Below, one piece after another: positions 25,369-39,069 of a stretch of DNA of 64,000 nucleotides. The DNA comes from Elysia chlorotica (Eukaryota > Mollusca > Gastropoda > Plakobranchidae). Position numbers and translations under genes: made by a program. The notes beneath the pieces are model-generated. The model saw only the letters and a program-made list of their open reading frames with translations. It ran no database searches and was not told the origin of the DNA. Location of the stretch: positions 411,129-475,128 of the forward strand of contig RQTK01000104.1 of assembly GCA_003991915.1 (NCBI GenBank). The letters run 5' to 3'. Every line of letters starts with the position of its first letter. Positions within the stretch are counted from its first letter, which is position 1.

Positions 25369-25856
25369 CCTCTTTGATGAATTAAAATAAATAGTGTTTT
25401 TTTTTAATTATTAATCATGCACATTGCTTTTCCTGTTGAGACCCAAGGCAAATTAATCTTCAGGAAAATTGTAAACAAAAAGAAAAGGTGAACAGCTGTC
25501 ACTCAACATTCCATCATCCAATTTTTCCTCTTAAAAGTTTTGCTTTTTCAGTTCAGTTAGATTTTTGAAATTTTCTCTTTTAACTTGAATGTCTTGATAA
25601 AAATGACCCCCCCCCCCCTCTTTTTAAAGGGCATGGTCATATTCCTTTGAGAATGAATTAACATTTGAATTAAAAGAAATTTGACAAAAGAAAAGAAAGG
25701 GGAAAAGAATAGTTTTAAAAGAAATTATTTCTACATGTTAAAATGTTATCTGTGATAAGTTTACTTGACGCCATCAAGTGAAACATCTTTGTGTTTTGAG
25801 TTTTTCCTGATAATCCTTAAAGGTTTTGAGAACATAAATCGAAATCAGATACTACA

Positions 25857-25902
25857 TCACACACACACACACACATATATATATATGTATATATATTTAT
25901 AT
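25857..25902. repeat. (CA)n(TA)n microsatellite
   Basis: A short ACACAC run passes into ATATAT with single-base changes. Confidence 0.85.
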
Positions 25903-26190
25903 GATAATATTTTTGAAAAGGTGCCTTACCAAGTGTGGTAGGAAGTTAGCCTATCATTGAAATGCACTTTCTGCAGCCTCTGTAAGTTGCAGAGTATGGA
26001 ATCCTGTTTTAACTCACCTGACCCTGGTCACTTAACTGGCTCTATTAAGGCCTTCTTCACATTTTTTTTTTGCGCTTTTAATTCACATTAAATTTTTACA
26101 ATTATGCTCAAATGTTTTTTTAAAGTTATTTGGCCGATTTATATAGATTTTCTAAAATGCCGTACAATTCCTATTTTCGGAAATGCTGGC

Positions 26191-26222
26191 TGTCAATAAA
26201 CACTAACACTGATCGACTTCAT
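26191..26222 (+). repeat. 32-bp exact direct repeat, copy 1
   Basis: Begins TGTCAATAAACACTAACACT and ends GATCGACTTCAT. An identical 32-bp copy lies at 28087-28118. The flanks differ on both sides. This copy abuts the SINE fragment that starts at 26223. Confidence 0.85.
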
Positions 26223-26330
26223 GGTATTCCCACCCTGTTTCGTGTGTTGCAACACATAAAACTGTCAGACGTAAGTCTTGGGGAACGTGGCCGTATAGGA
26301 CTCCCTAGAGGAATCTAGGAGACGTTAAAC
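26223..26330 (+). repeat. 3' fragment of the SINE family
   Basis: Contains the family landmarks CCCACCCTGTTTCGTGTG, CAGACGTAAGTCTTGGGG and GACGTTAAACCC, but the section between them is rearranged. The tRNA-like head is missing. Confidence 0.65.
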
Positions 26331-26499
26331 CCTATAGAGAACATAGTTTTAATATCCTTTAGGCTTCCTGAAAGCGAAAAGCTCGAAACAAGCCTAGAAC
26401 AGCTGGGGTTAGTCATCTCCACACCCACTGAACTCCGAATGCCTGGATTTGTTTTCCTTGACTACACCCATCAATGGCTTTCTCGACCTCCTTCTCTCT

Positions 26500-26982
<483 letters not shown>

Positions 26983-28086
26983 GATTTTTGAGAATAGTGT
27001 ACTTAATCAATTTTGTTATAGTGGGTAAGAATTTAAAAGACTAATGGGGCCACAAAATTACCCCAAAAGTATTTATATTATCGACAAAAGGTTTTTGGTT
27101 TTATTTATTTTTGTTTTTGTTTGTTTTGTTTATTATTAATTTTTTTGGGTTTTGTTGTCGTGTATATCAATATTGAGGCAGAACCACTATACATCTACAT
27201 TGTATAGTGTGTATAGACACTCCTTATACACATGTACTGAGTACATGTATCATGATTAACAGTGATCCAACTAATAGACAAAAACTGCGTTTGTACCTAT
27301 TTTTCCTGAAAAATACCTATTTTTTGCTATGGAAGTACCTAAATGGGACTTTTTCAAGTAGGCAGGCCTGCTTTTACTCCAATCAAATCTTCGTTGAAAA
27401 TTATTAAAGGTGGGCTTTTGACCTGATCTCTACTTTTCCGCAAATCACAGAATTTACCTTTGAGGGGTATGGAAATGAAATCATGTCTCAAATAAGCTTC
27501 AAAATGTTATCACCTAGCCGCTGTTCTGGAGGTAGCACCTCTGAATAAGTCGCGGGGGTTTTCTGTTAACGGTATAGATAAAATTTTATTACCAGATCGG
27601 GTCCTTGTGCGAGAAAAAATTTAATGTGTAGCTGTAACACAACGCAAATGGCCCAAGTTTACCTTTGTTTTTTAGCGGTATCTTTATTAATAGGTCTACA
27701 GTGTCAACTGATTGGACTTGTGTCTGTTAAAATAATGCGATAATGCAAATACATTTACATGTATCTAAAAGCGTCAGTTACTCCTGCGACTGGCAGTGTT
27801 GTTGAGTCGATTGTGAAAATTGATCTAAAAGGGAAAGCACAGTGCACCTACTCTCTAAGGGCCCCCAGACCCCCACGCTAAATATCTGTGGATTTCATCA
27901 AACTTGAGTGGCAGCCCTGGTTAAGATGTCTATTGCCCCAACACGACTCCTTAACGTCTCTATGATCGATATTATGAGACTTTTAGCAATCGCAATACAA
28001 AAGCATATGAGAGATAATACACAAAAACATTCACATTTGGAATAACAACAAAAAAAAGAAAGAAACAAAAATCACCTCCTCCCCCA

Positions 28087-28118
28087 TGTCAATAAACACT
28101 AACACTGATCGACTTCAT
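28087..28118 (+). repeat. 32-bp exact direct repeat, copy 2
   Basis: Identical to 26191-26222, here flanked by CCCCCCA on the left and CAGACTAC on the right. No SINE sequence follows it. Confidence 0.85.
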
Positions 28119-31100
28119 CAGACTACAAATCATGTGTAGCATAGCTATCTACTAGATCTAAACGTCAAGCTATAAATCTTTGATCAAGTTGATACCGGAG
28201 AATAGTTCTAGATCCAGATTAAATCTAGGTTTCAGACCTTTTATCACGGAATCGGGTCTATCGCTATCTAGATTAATTATCAGAATCCAGAGCTACAACC
28301 TAGATTTAGATCTAGATAAGGATTCAGCATCAAAAGAGTCAGATAGGCTAGAGGCTTGAACTTGTTCAGTAGAAGTGATCAGCTTGAATTAGTAACAGAG
28401 AACCGATCTACCAGATACCTAAATACATCTGGACAGGTACGCTGGTATGTGGGGCTGGACCTATTCCAGTTCCACTAACTGTAACTGTCTCTGTTCCTGT
28501 TTCGCTGTTCATGATAAAAGGTATAAATACAAGCTTAAGAATTTAGTTAATTTGCCACGCCTTTTATCCTCTTTATATGTCTGAACACTCTGTTACCATC
28601 CATGCAGAAGTGTTTTCCTTTTTTTTTTAAACTGCGCATTGTGTATGTAAATGAGCTGGTAGCCTGAGAGATATGCAGAAGTAACGAAGAAAACTTGATG
28701 TCTCTAAATGTTCTTAACGTCCTTCAAATAATTCATAAAGCCACCCTGAACATACATGAGACCAGGCCCTAGCTGCTATAAAGAGCATCCCGATACCGCT
28801 TGTAATCAGGGCCGGGTGAGTTAAAGATTATTAAAAACATTGTATAAATGGTGTTTAGTAGTTGAGCTATTTTCCCGATGATTCCAAAGAAATTATGTGC
28901 TCACTTAAAATTTATTATCAATGAATTGCAAATTTTGAATACATTTGCAGCATTTTTCTTAATTTATTTGTCTCATTTTGTTTCATGAATCTCTTACAAT
29001 CACATGTTCAGATCAATATTGTTATATTGTTAATTTTTTTACTTTCATAGGTAGGTCTCCTTTTAAATTTTATGTTTTAGGGATCTAATGCATTTACAAT
29101 TACTATTGACTATATACTTTTTTTTCTTGGTTGTGGATCATTCATGCTTAGACTGTCTTCAATGAATTCATGCACATCAAAGATTTCAATTGAAGAAACG
29201 TTTCCTCCCTATAAAGGGATGAACTTAAGTTTGACTGGTCTTTCTGATGCGTTAAATGTGTGAGCCTATTGAACATACTTTGTTAGATGATTCAATGATG
29301 CATCCAGAATAATACTACTAGTTTACATTGTTTGTTTTATTTTTCATGCTGCTATAATGGCTACTACTAATGCTACTGCAACTTCCATTGCCATTTAAGC
29401 ATCTGATTTTGTGTTCCACTCAACTACCACTTCTACTATAACTGCTGCTGCTGCTATATTTGTGTATTACCATTTTTTGGCCGCTGATTTGTACTGAGCC
29501 TAATTTGTCAATGGTTTATTTGTGGGTCATATGTGATGTTCAAAACCAATGCTACTGCTGCTTGTGTGACTGCAATTGCTTTTGAGATAGCAATTTTTAT
29601 TGCTATCTAACTGCTAAAGTTATCCATCTGATCTAGTGAAAAATTCATGCGTTGTGAGGACTTATTAGTCGTGAAATTTCAAAGATAAAAAGTTTTGTCA
29701 TAAATACTATACGTTTCCATGTACAACATCTAAATATTATTGCTTATATAGTTATAATAGCTCTGGACATCATTGTAAAACTGCATTTTCTAGATCACAG
29801 ATGCAACAGAAACTATTGATGGTAGATATTAAAATAATTAGTGTAATATTACTATAACATAGTATTAGTGACAGTTAGAGAACATGTGTTCTCAAGAAGA
29901 TTCTGGACTTGTTGTGGAAGACTAATGGCATTGTTTATCAGGTTACCAGTAACAAACAAAAGGTAAAAATAGTACCATTCAAATGTTATGCCCACAGTTC
30001 GAATGATAAACAAAATTACATGTATAACAGGTTTGCAAGATTGACACTTCAGGTTGTTCTAAGTACGAGAATGGTTGCATTTAAGAAAAATTTGACACAT
30101 TAAAACAATGTAAAAATGCAAGGATAAACAATCTTGTGTCTATAAATCGAACTTAATGTACTTCAATAAATTTGTAAATACTCCATGTTTACTTTAAGTA
30201 ATGATCAGGAATTATTGTTGGCCCACTTTCTGTATGCTAATTTAGTATTAAAATAATAGGTTAAAGCACATGAAGATCAGAAATGTTTACAATCTGTGTG
30301 AGTAAAGCATTTGGGCAGGTCTATTACCTTCATCTGTTTAGTATATGTGACTTCTCTGCATACGTTATAGAAGGCGTGGTGTAAATCCTAGTGTGGTAGA
30401 AACTGAATCTAAATCAGGAAGAATTCTGTCAGCCTCATTTGTCTTCGATCGTAAATCTGTTGGTAACACCATCTTTAGGTCTATGCTATGCAACATTAGA
30501 TATTGAATTTACTCACAAATTTGTCAGAATTCAGTCAAAGATTTGATGGTGACGCACTAAAAGTTGGTAGCTTTGGGTATGATATTATGTACCAATTGTG
30601 TTATCATATTTGTCAAGAGTTAGGAGAGGACTAGTAGGACATGTTGCTTGTCCCAATTGATTTTATGTAGTCAATATTCTTTGCTAAAAGCTCTGCAATT
30701 TATCCCTGCTGGCTCCTGGAAAGTAATATTCTTAGGCACAGCTCTGTCTTCTGCTGGTATAACAAAAAAAATTGTCAAACTTTCCCTTTTCAATTACCTG
30801 ACTTCTTATTTCATTTTATTTTTACCTTAAATTGCTTGCTATTTGTAAGACCCTTGCCACTGATCGATAAATGGAACCACTGCAACTGCTATCACCGATA
30901 CTGCTGCTGTTCCTGATAGTGTTGTACCCATTACTACTTGTATCATTAACATGAATCTTGTTTATCAGAATGTTTTGTGCCATTTGGGTTCTTCAATGCT
31001 ACACTTATCTCTAATCATAAAAATTAAAATTTTAAAATGTCTGTTAGCTCATTTGACAGCCACCCTCTTGGTTTCGTTAAGTTTATGTGTTTCATACATC

Positions 31101-34100
31101 TGTTTCAAGGAGATTAGGCATGTGATATGCGAAGAGAACCACCTTTTCTTGTTGAATTTTATTTTAGATCCACTGCTTTTAGTAACATTTTTACACAAGT
31201 ACTTATGTTTATTTTTGGGTTACAGTTGAGACATTAAGGTGAAGGAAGTTATTACCTATGTTTTTTTTCTTCTTTTTTTGCCTTTCATTGGTACAGGACC
31301 AATTTAATGCCTTATTGTTCAGAAACTGGCACTCATTTTCACTAGGCTTGACTAAAATATGCATCAGCCTAGAAACGGAATTGAAAATGATTGGAACAAA
31401 TTATCCTCTACAAATTTGTTTGTATAGGTGATGTGGACAATACGAGTTTACCATTTTTTTCTCGAATGTTTTCTTATTAAGTATAGTTCTTGAATCTTTA
31501 AAGGGTAAATGTTTTAAATTAATTTTTAATTTAAATACGATCACAAAAAAAAACAAACAAAAAAAAACAGACCAGGTTTTGATACCTTGGCAAGGGCTGA
31601 AACTTTTGTTTCTCCATCTATATGATGCACATTAAAAAATTTATGTATCTTCTTCTTTGTTTTTATAAAATGTACTCAATAATAATATAATGGGCTAGTG
31701 GCAATTATAAATAATGAGTCATCAGATTGCTTTTACCTAAAAAATACCTTGAGCTAATCTGGTTCTCACTGCCATATGACATGAAATTAATCCATCTCTT
31801 ATACAAGTATGCCTTGTCTAGTCTATTTAAGTACTTCTCTATTTTTTAAAATAATATATACAGAGCACAATGCTGATAAAATCATTTTACCAATTGGACA
31901 GTTTACATTTAACAAAATTGTTTACTTCAAAACCCATTTATGATCTTATAATATATCTTCCCTATGAAGGTTGATCATTTTAAAAAAATCTACTTCTAAT
32001 ACACCCATCTTTTAACATCTATCAAAAAGACACATTCTGCAAATCAAACTTGTATATGACTGGCAATGATCAATGTGTATATTCAAGGCCTGTATTTTTC
32101 CCTTACTGCAAGGCAAATGCATACCTAAGGGAGGCTTTTGATTAGAGTCACAGATTAAATAGCGATGACGAATTTGGAAGAAAATATTAATAAAATAAAA
32201 AAAAGAAGAAAAAAAAGCAGTATTCCACACTAAATGTGAGTTTAGGAAATTGTGGTACTTGAAATAGAAATTGGGATTTTTACCTAACATATGCGAAAGG
32301 AATAATATCATCATCATTTAACCTTTTTTTGTGTCTTCAAAACAACTTTTTTGTCTTCAAAACAACTGCATTTTGTTACAAAGAATATACAATGTACTAG
32401 TAATGTTGCATCATGCGAAATATGCCGTATAGATATACAGTTTGATATTTTGTTGCAGATGATTTAAAACCCCATTTATAGTTTGCAACCTTCATTTTTT
32501 GTTTTTGGTGTAGGTGAATTATCCATGAATTTAAATCAAAGGTAGATATGAATTTTTTAGAACTGAACAATCCAGTTTTTAATTTATAAAAATAATTTGT
32601 GTGGCCATTATTTTATGCTTTAAATTTTTTTTTTTAAAACAGTGCATACGTTTCAGGACTTCTCTTGTTTTCAGCACAGTTGATGCTAAAAAATAATATG
32701 AGAGGGGTATAAATTCGTTCCCATCAGTGTGTATATTTTTTGACTGATTAAAAATATGAAACTAAGGTTTTAACAGCATTAACAACAGGGCAGAAGTTTT
32801 CTGTTGGAATCACAAGTACACATTACTGTACATTTGTTGATAAACTATTAGCAATGCCATTAGATGTTTAAAGATATATAAATATTTTTTCAATCTGTGA
32901 TATGCTATGCCTCTTTCTTTCCTTATTTAAAGAAATATCTTGCCGTTTTTCTTGCTCTTGACCCATTGATCATAAAGTTTGCATCATTTAAAATGTGGTA
33001 CACTATAGATTTTACCCTAGATAGAAAATTATGTATATAAAAAAAGAGCTACAAATATTTTCGGATTGTCTCAAGTTAGAAACCACAATACCATCATTCA
33101 TTTTTAAATGAAAATTGCATATATAATTATGTAATATTCTCCTCTTTTTTTTTATTTTTTTTTTTTACAATTAATCTCATATTAGAATAATTGATTGCAT
33201 GAAATTACTTTATTCTTGTGTGTCCATAAAGTATTTAAGACATTCCTTTGAATAAAATTAAATGTTGAAATACTATATACTCAATTGTTTCACAATCTGT
33301 TCTTATGGCATCTATGTATCACTATAAAATGTGTCTTTTTGTTGTGTTAAAAATCATAGGCTACAGGCTTTGCAAGATGTCTATTTTAGAGCTCTAAATT
33401 TTTATGAGTAAGAGAACTTTCAAGGAATATATTTATATTTCCCAGATCCCACCAGAAACAAAACAAGCACATAGAAATGTTATTTTAAATTTCATGAGGG
33501 TAATTAGATACATCAATTTATTGCAGTCATAAAAAACATAATATTTGTATGTACATACATGGAAAAGGGTTAACTTGTATTTGATGTAAATGTTTTTTTT
33601 TTCCTTTTTTTTTTATGGAAAACTATTTTCCGACTGATGCATCATAACAAAAATAGATCAGAATCACCAAGATACTGTATTGTTATGTTGTAATGCTTCC
33701 CTTGCAAGTTGGTTTTGCCATTCCCCCAAGAAGGATCAATAAAGTTCATCTCATCTTAAGTAAAAACATGGTTATTTTGAGATGGCAGAGAAAAAAAATT
33801 ACATAGAATTGCAAATTGAATGACATAAAATTGTCTAGATGCATTTTTTCAAACAATCTGACTCTACAAAGCATGGTTCATCAATGTAAGACCACTCAAG
33901 CTCTTAACATTTTGTAGTCATGACAACTTAGTTTTGAAATGTGAAGTAAGCTCTACAGAAATGGATGTACAATAAATTGAAAATGCAACAACAATGAACC
34001 AGTTTCCCATTAATTTAAAATATCACAGTGTTACAGGACTTTTCAAATCATGGTAAAATACAATGTATTAAAAACATATAATAAAAAAGTAATAAAACAT

Positions 34101-34702
34101 ATAATAAAAAATTACCAGTCACTAGCATGGCAAAAATTATGTTTACAGCTATATACAGAGAAGCAATAGTCTTAGTTCTACATATCATTTTACAATTATA
34201 TGTAACCACAGTGATATTATGCCATACATTTATGATAGTATGCCACAGAACTCTGTCATTGCTAAGTAGTTTTTAAAAGAGCTGGAGGTTTAATTCAAAA
34301 TACCAATGTGTAAAAAAACACTTTTGGTTAACACAAGATAATTGCTTTAAAATTGTCCTTGTTTGTTAATGTTAAATGTGAAAGCATTTGGTGTGGTCAA
34401 TAATTTAATGTACATAAAATATTTCCAAAGCAGTTTTCTAGTTTGACAGTAAACAAAATGTAAAGAACTTTCAAATGCAAAACATACTTTTGTCTGTCTG
34501 AAAATTAAAAAAAACTTAAGCAAAAACCAAAAGCCATTAAAAATTAATGGCATTCAGAGCAGAAAATTATTCATTGAAAAAAAAAAGTTGCAGGCTGTTA
34601 ACATACAGACTTCATACTTTTTAGCTACACTTCACCAGATTACAAACTAAAAACTAAGAATAATACTTGCTGTTACACTGATGAGTCATTTCAAGATCTG
34701 AG

Positions 34703-34754
34703 TATTATTATTATTAATGATAATAATAATAATAATAACAACAACACAAATTAA

Positions 34755-34786
<32 letters not shown>

Positions 34787-34796
34787 CAACACAAAT

Positions 34797-34857
<61 letters not shown>
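34703..34857. repeat. (AAT)n microsatellite
   Basis: An interrupted AAT tract with AACAACAACACAAATT interruptions repeated twice, ending in a pure AAT run of about 60 bp. It lies just left of a full SINE. Confidence 0.95.
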
Positions 34858-34858
<1 letters not shown>

Positions 34859-34972
34859 AAATATCGGTTTCCCTGATCTATTTTAACTCCATATGCTGCT
34901 TCGTTCTACCCCTTGCTGATCTTGGTCTTGTCTTACTAGCTTCTCGATCTCTAGATCTAAGTACTGGAGAGT

Positions 34973-35252
34973 AGATCTAGAGTAGGGTTGGGTTGGGTTG
35001 GTTTAACGTCCAACATCAGCACTATATATGCTATATTGTGGACGGGCCCCAAGACAGACGTCTGACAATTTTATGTGCTGCCACACACGAGACAGGGCGG
35101 GGATACCATCACTCTTGTCTCAGCCGGTCACATTATACTGACACCGACCCAACCAGTAGGGAATGCAACAGCCATGATTCGAACTAGGGACCTTTTGCGT
35201 CGGAAGCTGATGTTCTACCCCTGAACCACCGCGCCCCCCAGATCTAGAGTAG
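34973..35252 (-). mobile_element. Full-length tRNA-derived SINE with 13-bp target-site duplication
   Basis: The body is 34986-35239, minus orientation, about 254 bp. The 5' end, read on the minus strand, carries a tRNA-like head with box B-like sequence near 35175. The core includes the complement of CCCTACTGGTTGGGTCGGTG, then TCTTGGGGCCCGTCCACAAT, and a 3' end in GACGTTAAACCAACC. Direct repeats AGATCTAGAGTAG flank it at 34973-34985 and 35240-35252. This copy is young enough to keep perfect duplications. Confidence 0.88.
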
Positions 35253-35673
35253 AATGCATAAAAAAGATGTAGCTTACGTCTCGTAACAATATAAGAATAA
35301 GAAAGCTTACAACAAGACTTAAGTCAAGTCATATTTGTGCATTCTATAATCGGCTCTATTGTCATGATAGAAAGAGAGGGAGAGAGAAATTAGGATAGAA
35401 TTTATAGAGGTTTAGAGAGAAGGGAGTGGGAGTGGGGAGAGGAAGAAAGAGAAATAAAGAGCGTGATTAAGTGAGAGAAGAGAGAAAGAGAGGGTAGGAA
35501 GTGGAGCATGGAAATACAGAAGAATCGTTAAATTAGTTACCTAACTAATGTAAAAAATAAGTATTTTCTGATTGAAGATGGGATGAGCCCAGGGCTTTTT
35601 TCTTCCAATGATATCAAACTCAAAGTCTCCATAGACTCGACCAAGACTGGAATATATAAAGACCACGTTCATG

Positions 35674-35763
35674 GTCTCCCTAGACAGGTGTCTAGAAGAA
35701 CTGCGACCTTAGTCTCCCTAGACTGGAGTCTAGAGGGACCGCAATTGTGGTCTCCATAGACTC
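35674..35763. repeat. 38-bp tandem repeat with internal palindrome
   Basis: Two full 38-bp units (35674-35711 and 35712-35749) both start GTCTCCCTAGAC and contain an inverted repeat (CTAGACAGGTGTCTAG or CTAGACTGGAGTCTAG). A third start, GTCTCCATAGACTC, follows at 35750, and a related GTCTCCATAGACTCGACC lies upstream at about 35625. Confidence 0.75.
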
Positions 35764-36235
35764 TACCATAATAATATACATGTAATTATAATAATACCTA
35801 AAGTACATCAGTACATAAGTTTAGAAAGTCTTTATAACCATCTTGCCAAAAAAGAATCTTTACTTTTATAGCCATAGCTGTATAGGAAAAAAAAATTAAT
35901 AATTAAAATGACGTAAGATACATATACCTGAATACAAAACAAAATATTTATGCATACATTTAAAAGTAACATTAGGAGTAGAAAACACCAACTTATTAAA
36001 AAAAAAATATAATTACACAACAACTTGGACCCATATTTCAAAATTTGGCATTAAATCAATCAAATGGACATAACTGGACTAATGAATGGTGTATTACTTT
36101 CAGAAATGTAAACATATTACTGTGTATGAGACTTACTTGAGCCTATCTGAAAAAGCGAAAGTTTTAGAATACTATGGGCATTCTGAAGACCCACAGGACT
36201 TGCCTATACAATCCTACAAGGGACCTTACAAGGAC

Positions 36236-36365
36236 AGGTTGGATGTTTTAATATCCAGCGTCAGCACTGTTTGAAGAAGAGAGAAACAAAGGAAAGCAGA
36301 GAAGGAATTAGAAGGAAAACACAATATAACCTATGCAGTGCTGACGTTGAACATTAAACGAACCA
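36236..36365. repeat. Two SINE 3' ends in opposite orientation
   Basis: 36236-36272 reads like the reversed SINE 3' end (GGTTGGATG...CCAGCGTCAGCACTG), and 36320-36365 like the forward 3' end (CAATATAACC...GTGCTGACGTTGAACATTAAACGAACC). About 50 bp of purine-rich sequence lies between them. This looks like head-loss of two opposed copies or a snap-back deletion of one. Confidence 0.6.
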
Positions 36366-38659
36366 TTTAGTGACGTAAAACGTGTATGGGTAACACTAAC
36401 AGAGTGGACAGGTAAAATTTGAGGAAAGCAGACGGACATGTAGAAAGCTGCTTGCCATGCAATTGTGCCCCACAGCTGCCCCAACCACACAATAGAAGAC
36501 GATTAAATTACAATTAGTGCATGTTGTACTTATCACAAGTTTTTACTTTCACCATTACAAATGTCTTTCACATAAAAAAGATTACAATAATTATGGTAAG
36601 ACTGATTATTTTTCATGATATGGTTTTGATTTAGGGGTAAAGATGGTTTACCCTCTCTCAAGTATTTCCACAAAGGAATCTTTTGAGTAAGTCAACAGGT
36701 GTTGTTAAGTCCTGTATCCCATTTCTTGACTAACAAAAAACCCAATGCTCAGATCTTTTGTGCTAAGAATTTCTTAAAAATGGCAATTGACTTGCTTTTT
36801 CAATAAGTTGAGATTGGCTAAATCAGATGAAAAGCATCTGTGCATTCAAAACCAAGAACAAGCTGCCATATCTACCTCAGCCTCTATAACATACGGTGAA
36901 TCCCTCTTATTTTGAACTTATTATTAGTTCAAGTTATCAGTGTACCTCATTACAGACATAACTCCTAGGAATATGTTCTTAAGTAGAGTATTTCGGTTTT
37001 AAAGAAAAAACAACTAACATACAAGTTTATCACTATGTTTGTTCCCTTGATTTTGGCACATGCCATATAATGCAACAGTCAAAGCATACATTTATATCGT
37101 CAGCAAATCCTAAGAAATAACAGTACTGTATTCTTTCAAAGACAAAATTAGCCTACTTGTTGGGTTCCTTGCTATGGAGAAAAGCCCAACTATCATATTT
37201 TCCTGCAACAGAAAAGTCCCAATTTGTACGTACTAAATCCTAAAAAAGATGCAAGTAAATTATAATTCAAATAAGATCCATTCATACCGCAAACTTATTG
37301 ATTATAATTGTCAATGAATGCCTTTTGAAATACGATAGACTTAAAGAAGTTTAAACAATTGAACATCTTTAAAGTAAGAAACCTTTTATAATAATTTTAT
37401 AATTTCTCAAATCAAAGAGTAAAATTGTTGAGAATATTGTTGAGAAATTACGTTTTTTCACAGCTAGTTTTATATTCATACCATTATAAAGAACATTGAT
37501 TGGTAGTTGAGACATGTGGGCTAAAAAGTCTAATGGCTTAATAAAAAGCAGTCTTCCATAATATTTAACTTGAATTATATTTCTCTTTTCTACAAAGTTT
37601 ATAATTATAATATTTAGCATAAATTAAAACAAAAACAAAACAATAAAAAACATCTCTCAGTCATTTTATCGAAGTCATTATAATTATAAAATCATAAATG
37701 GTTAAAAATCAAGATATCACAGTACAAATTGAACCAAGATGCCAGTTTTCATGTCATTTAAATAATCTTAAATTTATGAAATGCAGTGTTTCAACTGAAT
37801 GTCATATACTCAAGGAATTTCTTTATGCCTTTTATGTGTGTGTGCTCAAGCTGGAAATAATTTTGAGCAATTTCCACCATTGAAATGTTACTCTAAAGAA
37901 ATTATGTTTATGCCAACCTTTCATATGCTGCTTTTACTCGTCATGTTCATATGAAATGAATTATAACAATTCTGAAGTCAGTCTTTCTAGATACGAAAAA
38001 AACTCTTAAATTTGCTCACACTTGAATAATATAAAATGAAATCATGCATCTAGGCGTTGCATCCTTCACCTGTCTATATTAATAGAAGCTCCAAGGTACT
38101 ATGCTAGCTTCCTAACCGATGACAGATTTTTTTTAAAGTAGTATAAGAAACTGCTAATATGGATCTGTAACTTGGATGGTGCTGTATTCTTATTACGTTA
38201 GTTTCAATTTTTTGTTATTTTTTATCAACCCTAATTATCAATAAATCTTATTTTTACCGCGACTACCCGAAGTTGTTTTGATGCATTCCGCCAAATTTGT
38301 TTTTGATTGTGTTAATTGTGTCCTTGGATGGATTAATTTTCAATTTCTATTTTCTGTGTATTCTTTGGTGTTAAATGTAAGTTTAGACCTGAAGATTACA
38401 GTTCTAGATTTATATAGAGACTCTATTAGACCTAGAGATAGATCTAGATCTAGATTCTAGACTATCTTAGATCTTATTCACAATCAAAAGGAAATCAGCG
38501 TTAGGCAAAAATCGAGATCAGATTGAGTGTCAACACAGGTCTATATCTAGATTTCAAGATTTATTTGTGGTCAAAAGGAAATCAGTATTAGGCAAAAATA
38601 TCACCAGCTGCAAGAGTATCAGGCACTCCTTGGATATTGTGGTCCCAAGGATTAGGTAT

Positions 38660-38785
38660 AGCAGTTGAGTTGGGTTAGGGGTAGGGCCTAGTGATAAATC
38701 TAGATCTAGAATCTAGCAGACAGGGTAAGGGTTAGGGATAGGGATAGATAAAAGAAAGCAGTGAGGGTAAGGGTTAAGAAGGATA
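38660..38785. repeat. Degenerate telomere-like (GGGTTA) patch
   Basis: GGGTTAGGGGTAGGG, GGGTAAGGGTTAGGG and GGGTAAGGGTTAAG occur within 120 bp, separated by AGATCTAGA-type sequence. They are imperfect and short, so this may be a decayed interstitial telomeric repeat or chance purine bias. Confidence 0.4.
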
Positions 38786-39069
38786 AGATACAGAGAGAAT
38801 TAAAGACCACAAGGAGTGCCGAGTATCATGAGCTGCAAAACATTTATCTACCTACATTTAGATGGTCAAAAGAAAATCAACATTAAGCAAACAAGTTTAA
38901 AACTTTGTACAGACACAGGAAAATTCAACTGTGCCTGATCCTCCTATTTGTGAATCCAAAAATTGCCCCTCGCCCTCTTCCACAAACAGATTGTGAAAAT
39001 TAAATCTCTTTTCCTAAAGCTTTCGATTATGCTCCTGACAATTTTATTTCTAAAAGTTCAGTTGGATAG

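Larger units (their letters stand above)
35253..39069. other. Intergenic interval between SINE and Helitron remnant
   Basis: No host gene is supported. Contents include a purine-rich patch (35370-35520), a 38-bp tandem repeat (35674-35763), a pair of opposed SINE tails (36236-36365), AGATCTAGATC clusters (38400-38460 and 38700), and a GGGTTA-like patch (38660-38785). The ORFs are short and AT-driven. Confidence 0.55.

Noticed and set aside
30951..31229. Hydrophobic 92-aa ORF
   Set aside because: AT-rich sequence readily yields Leu/Ile/Phe-rich ORFs. No start context, splice sites or family resemblance.
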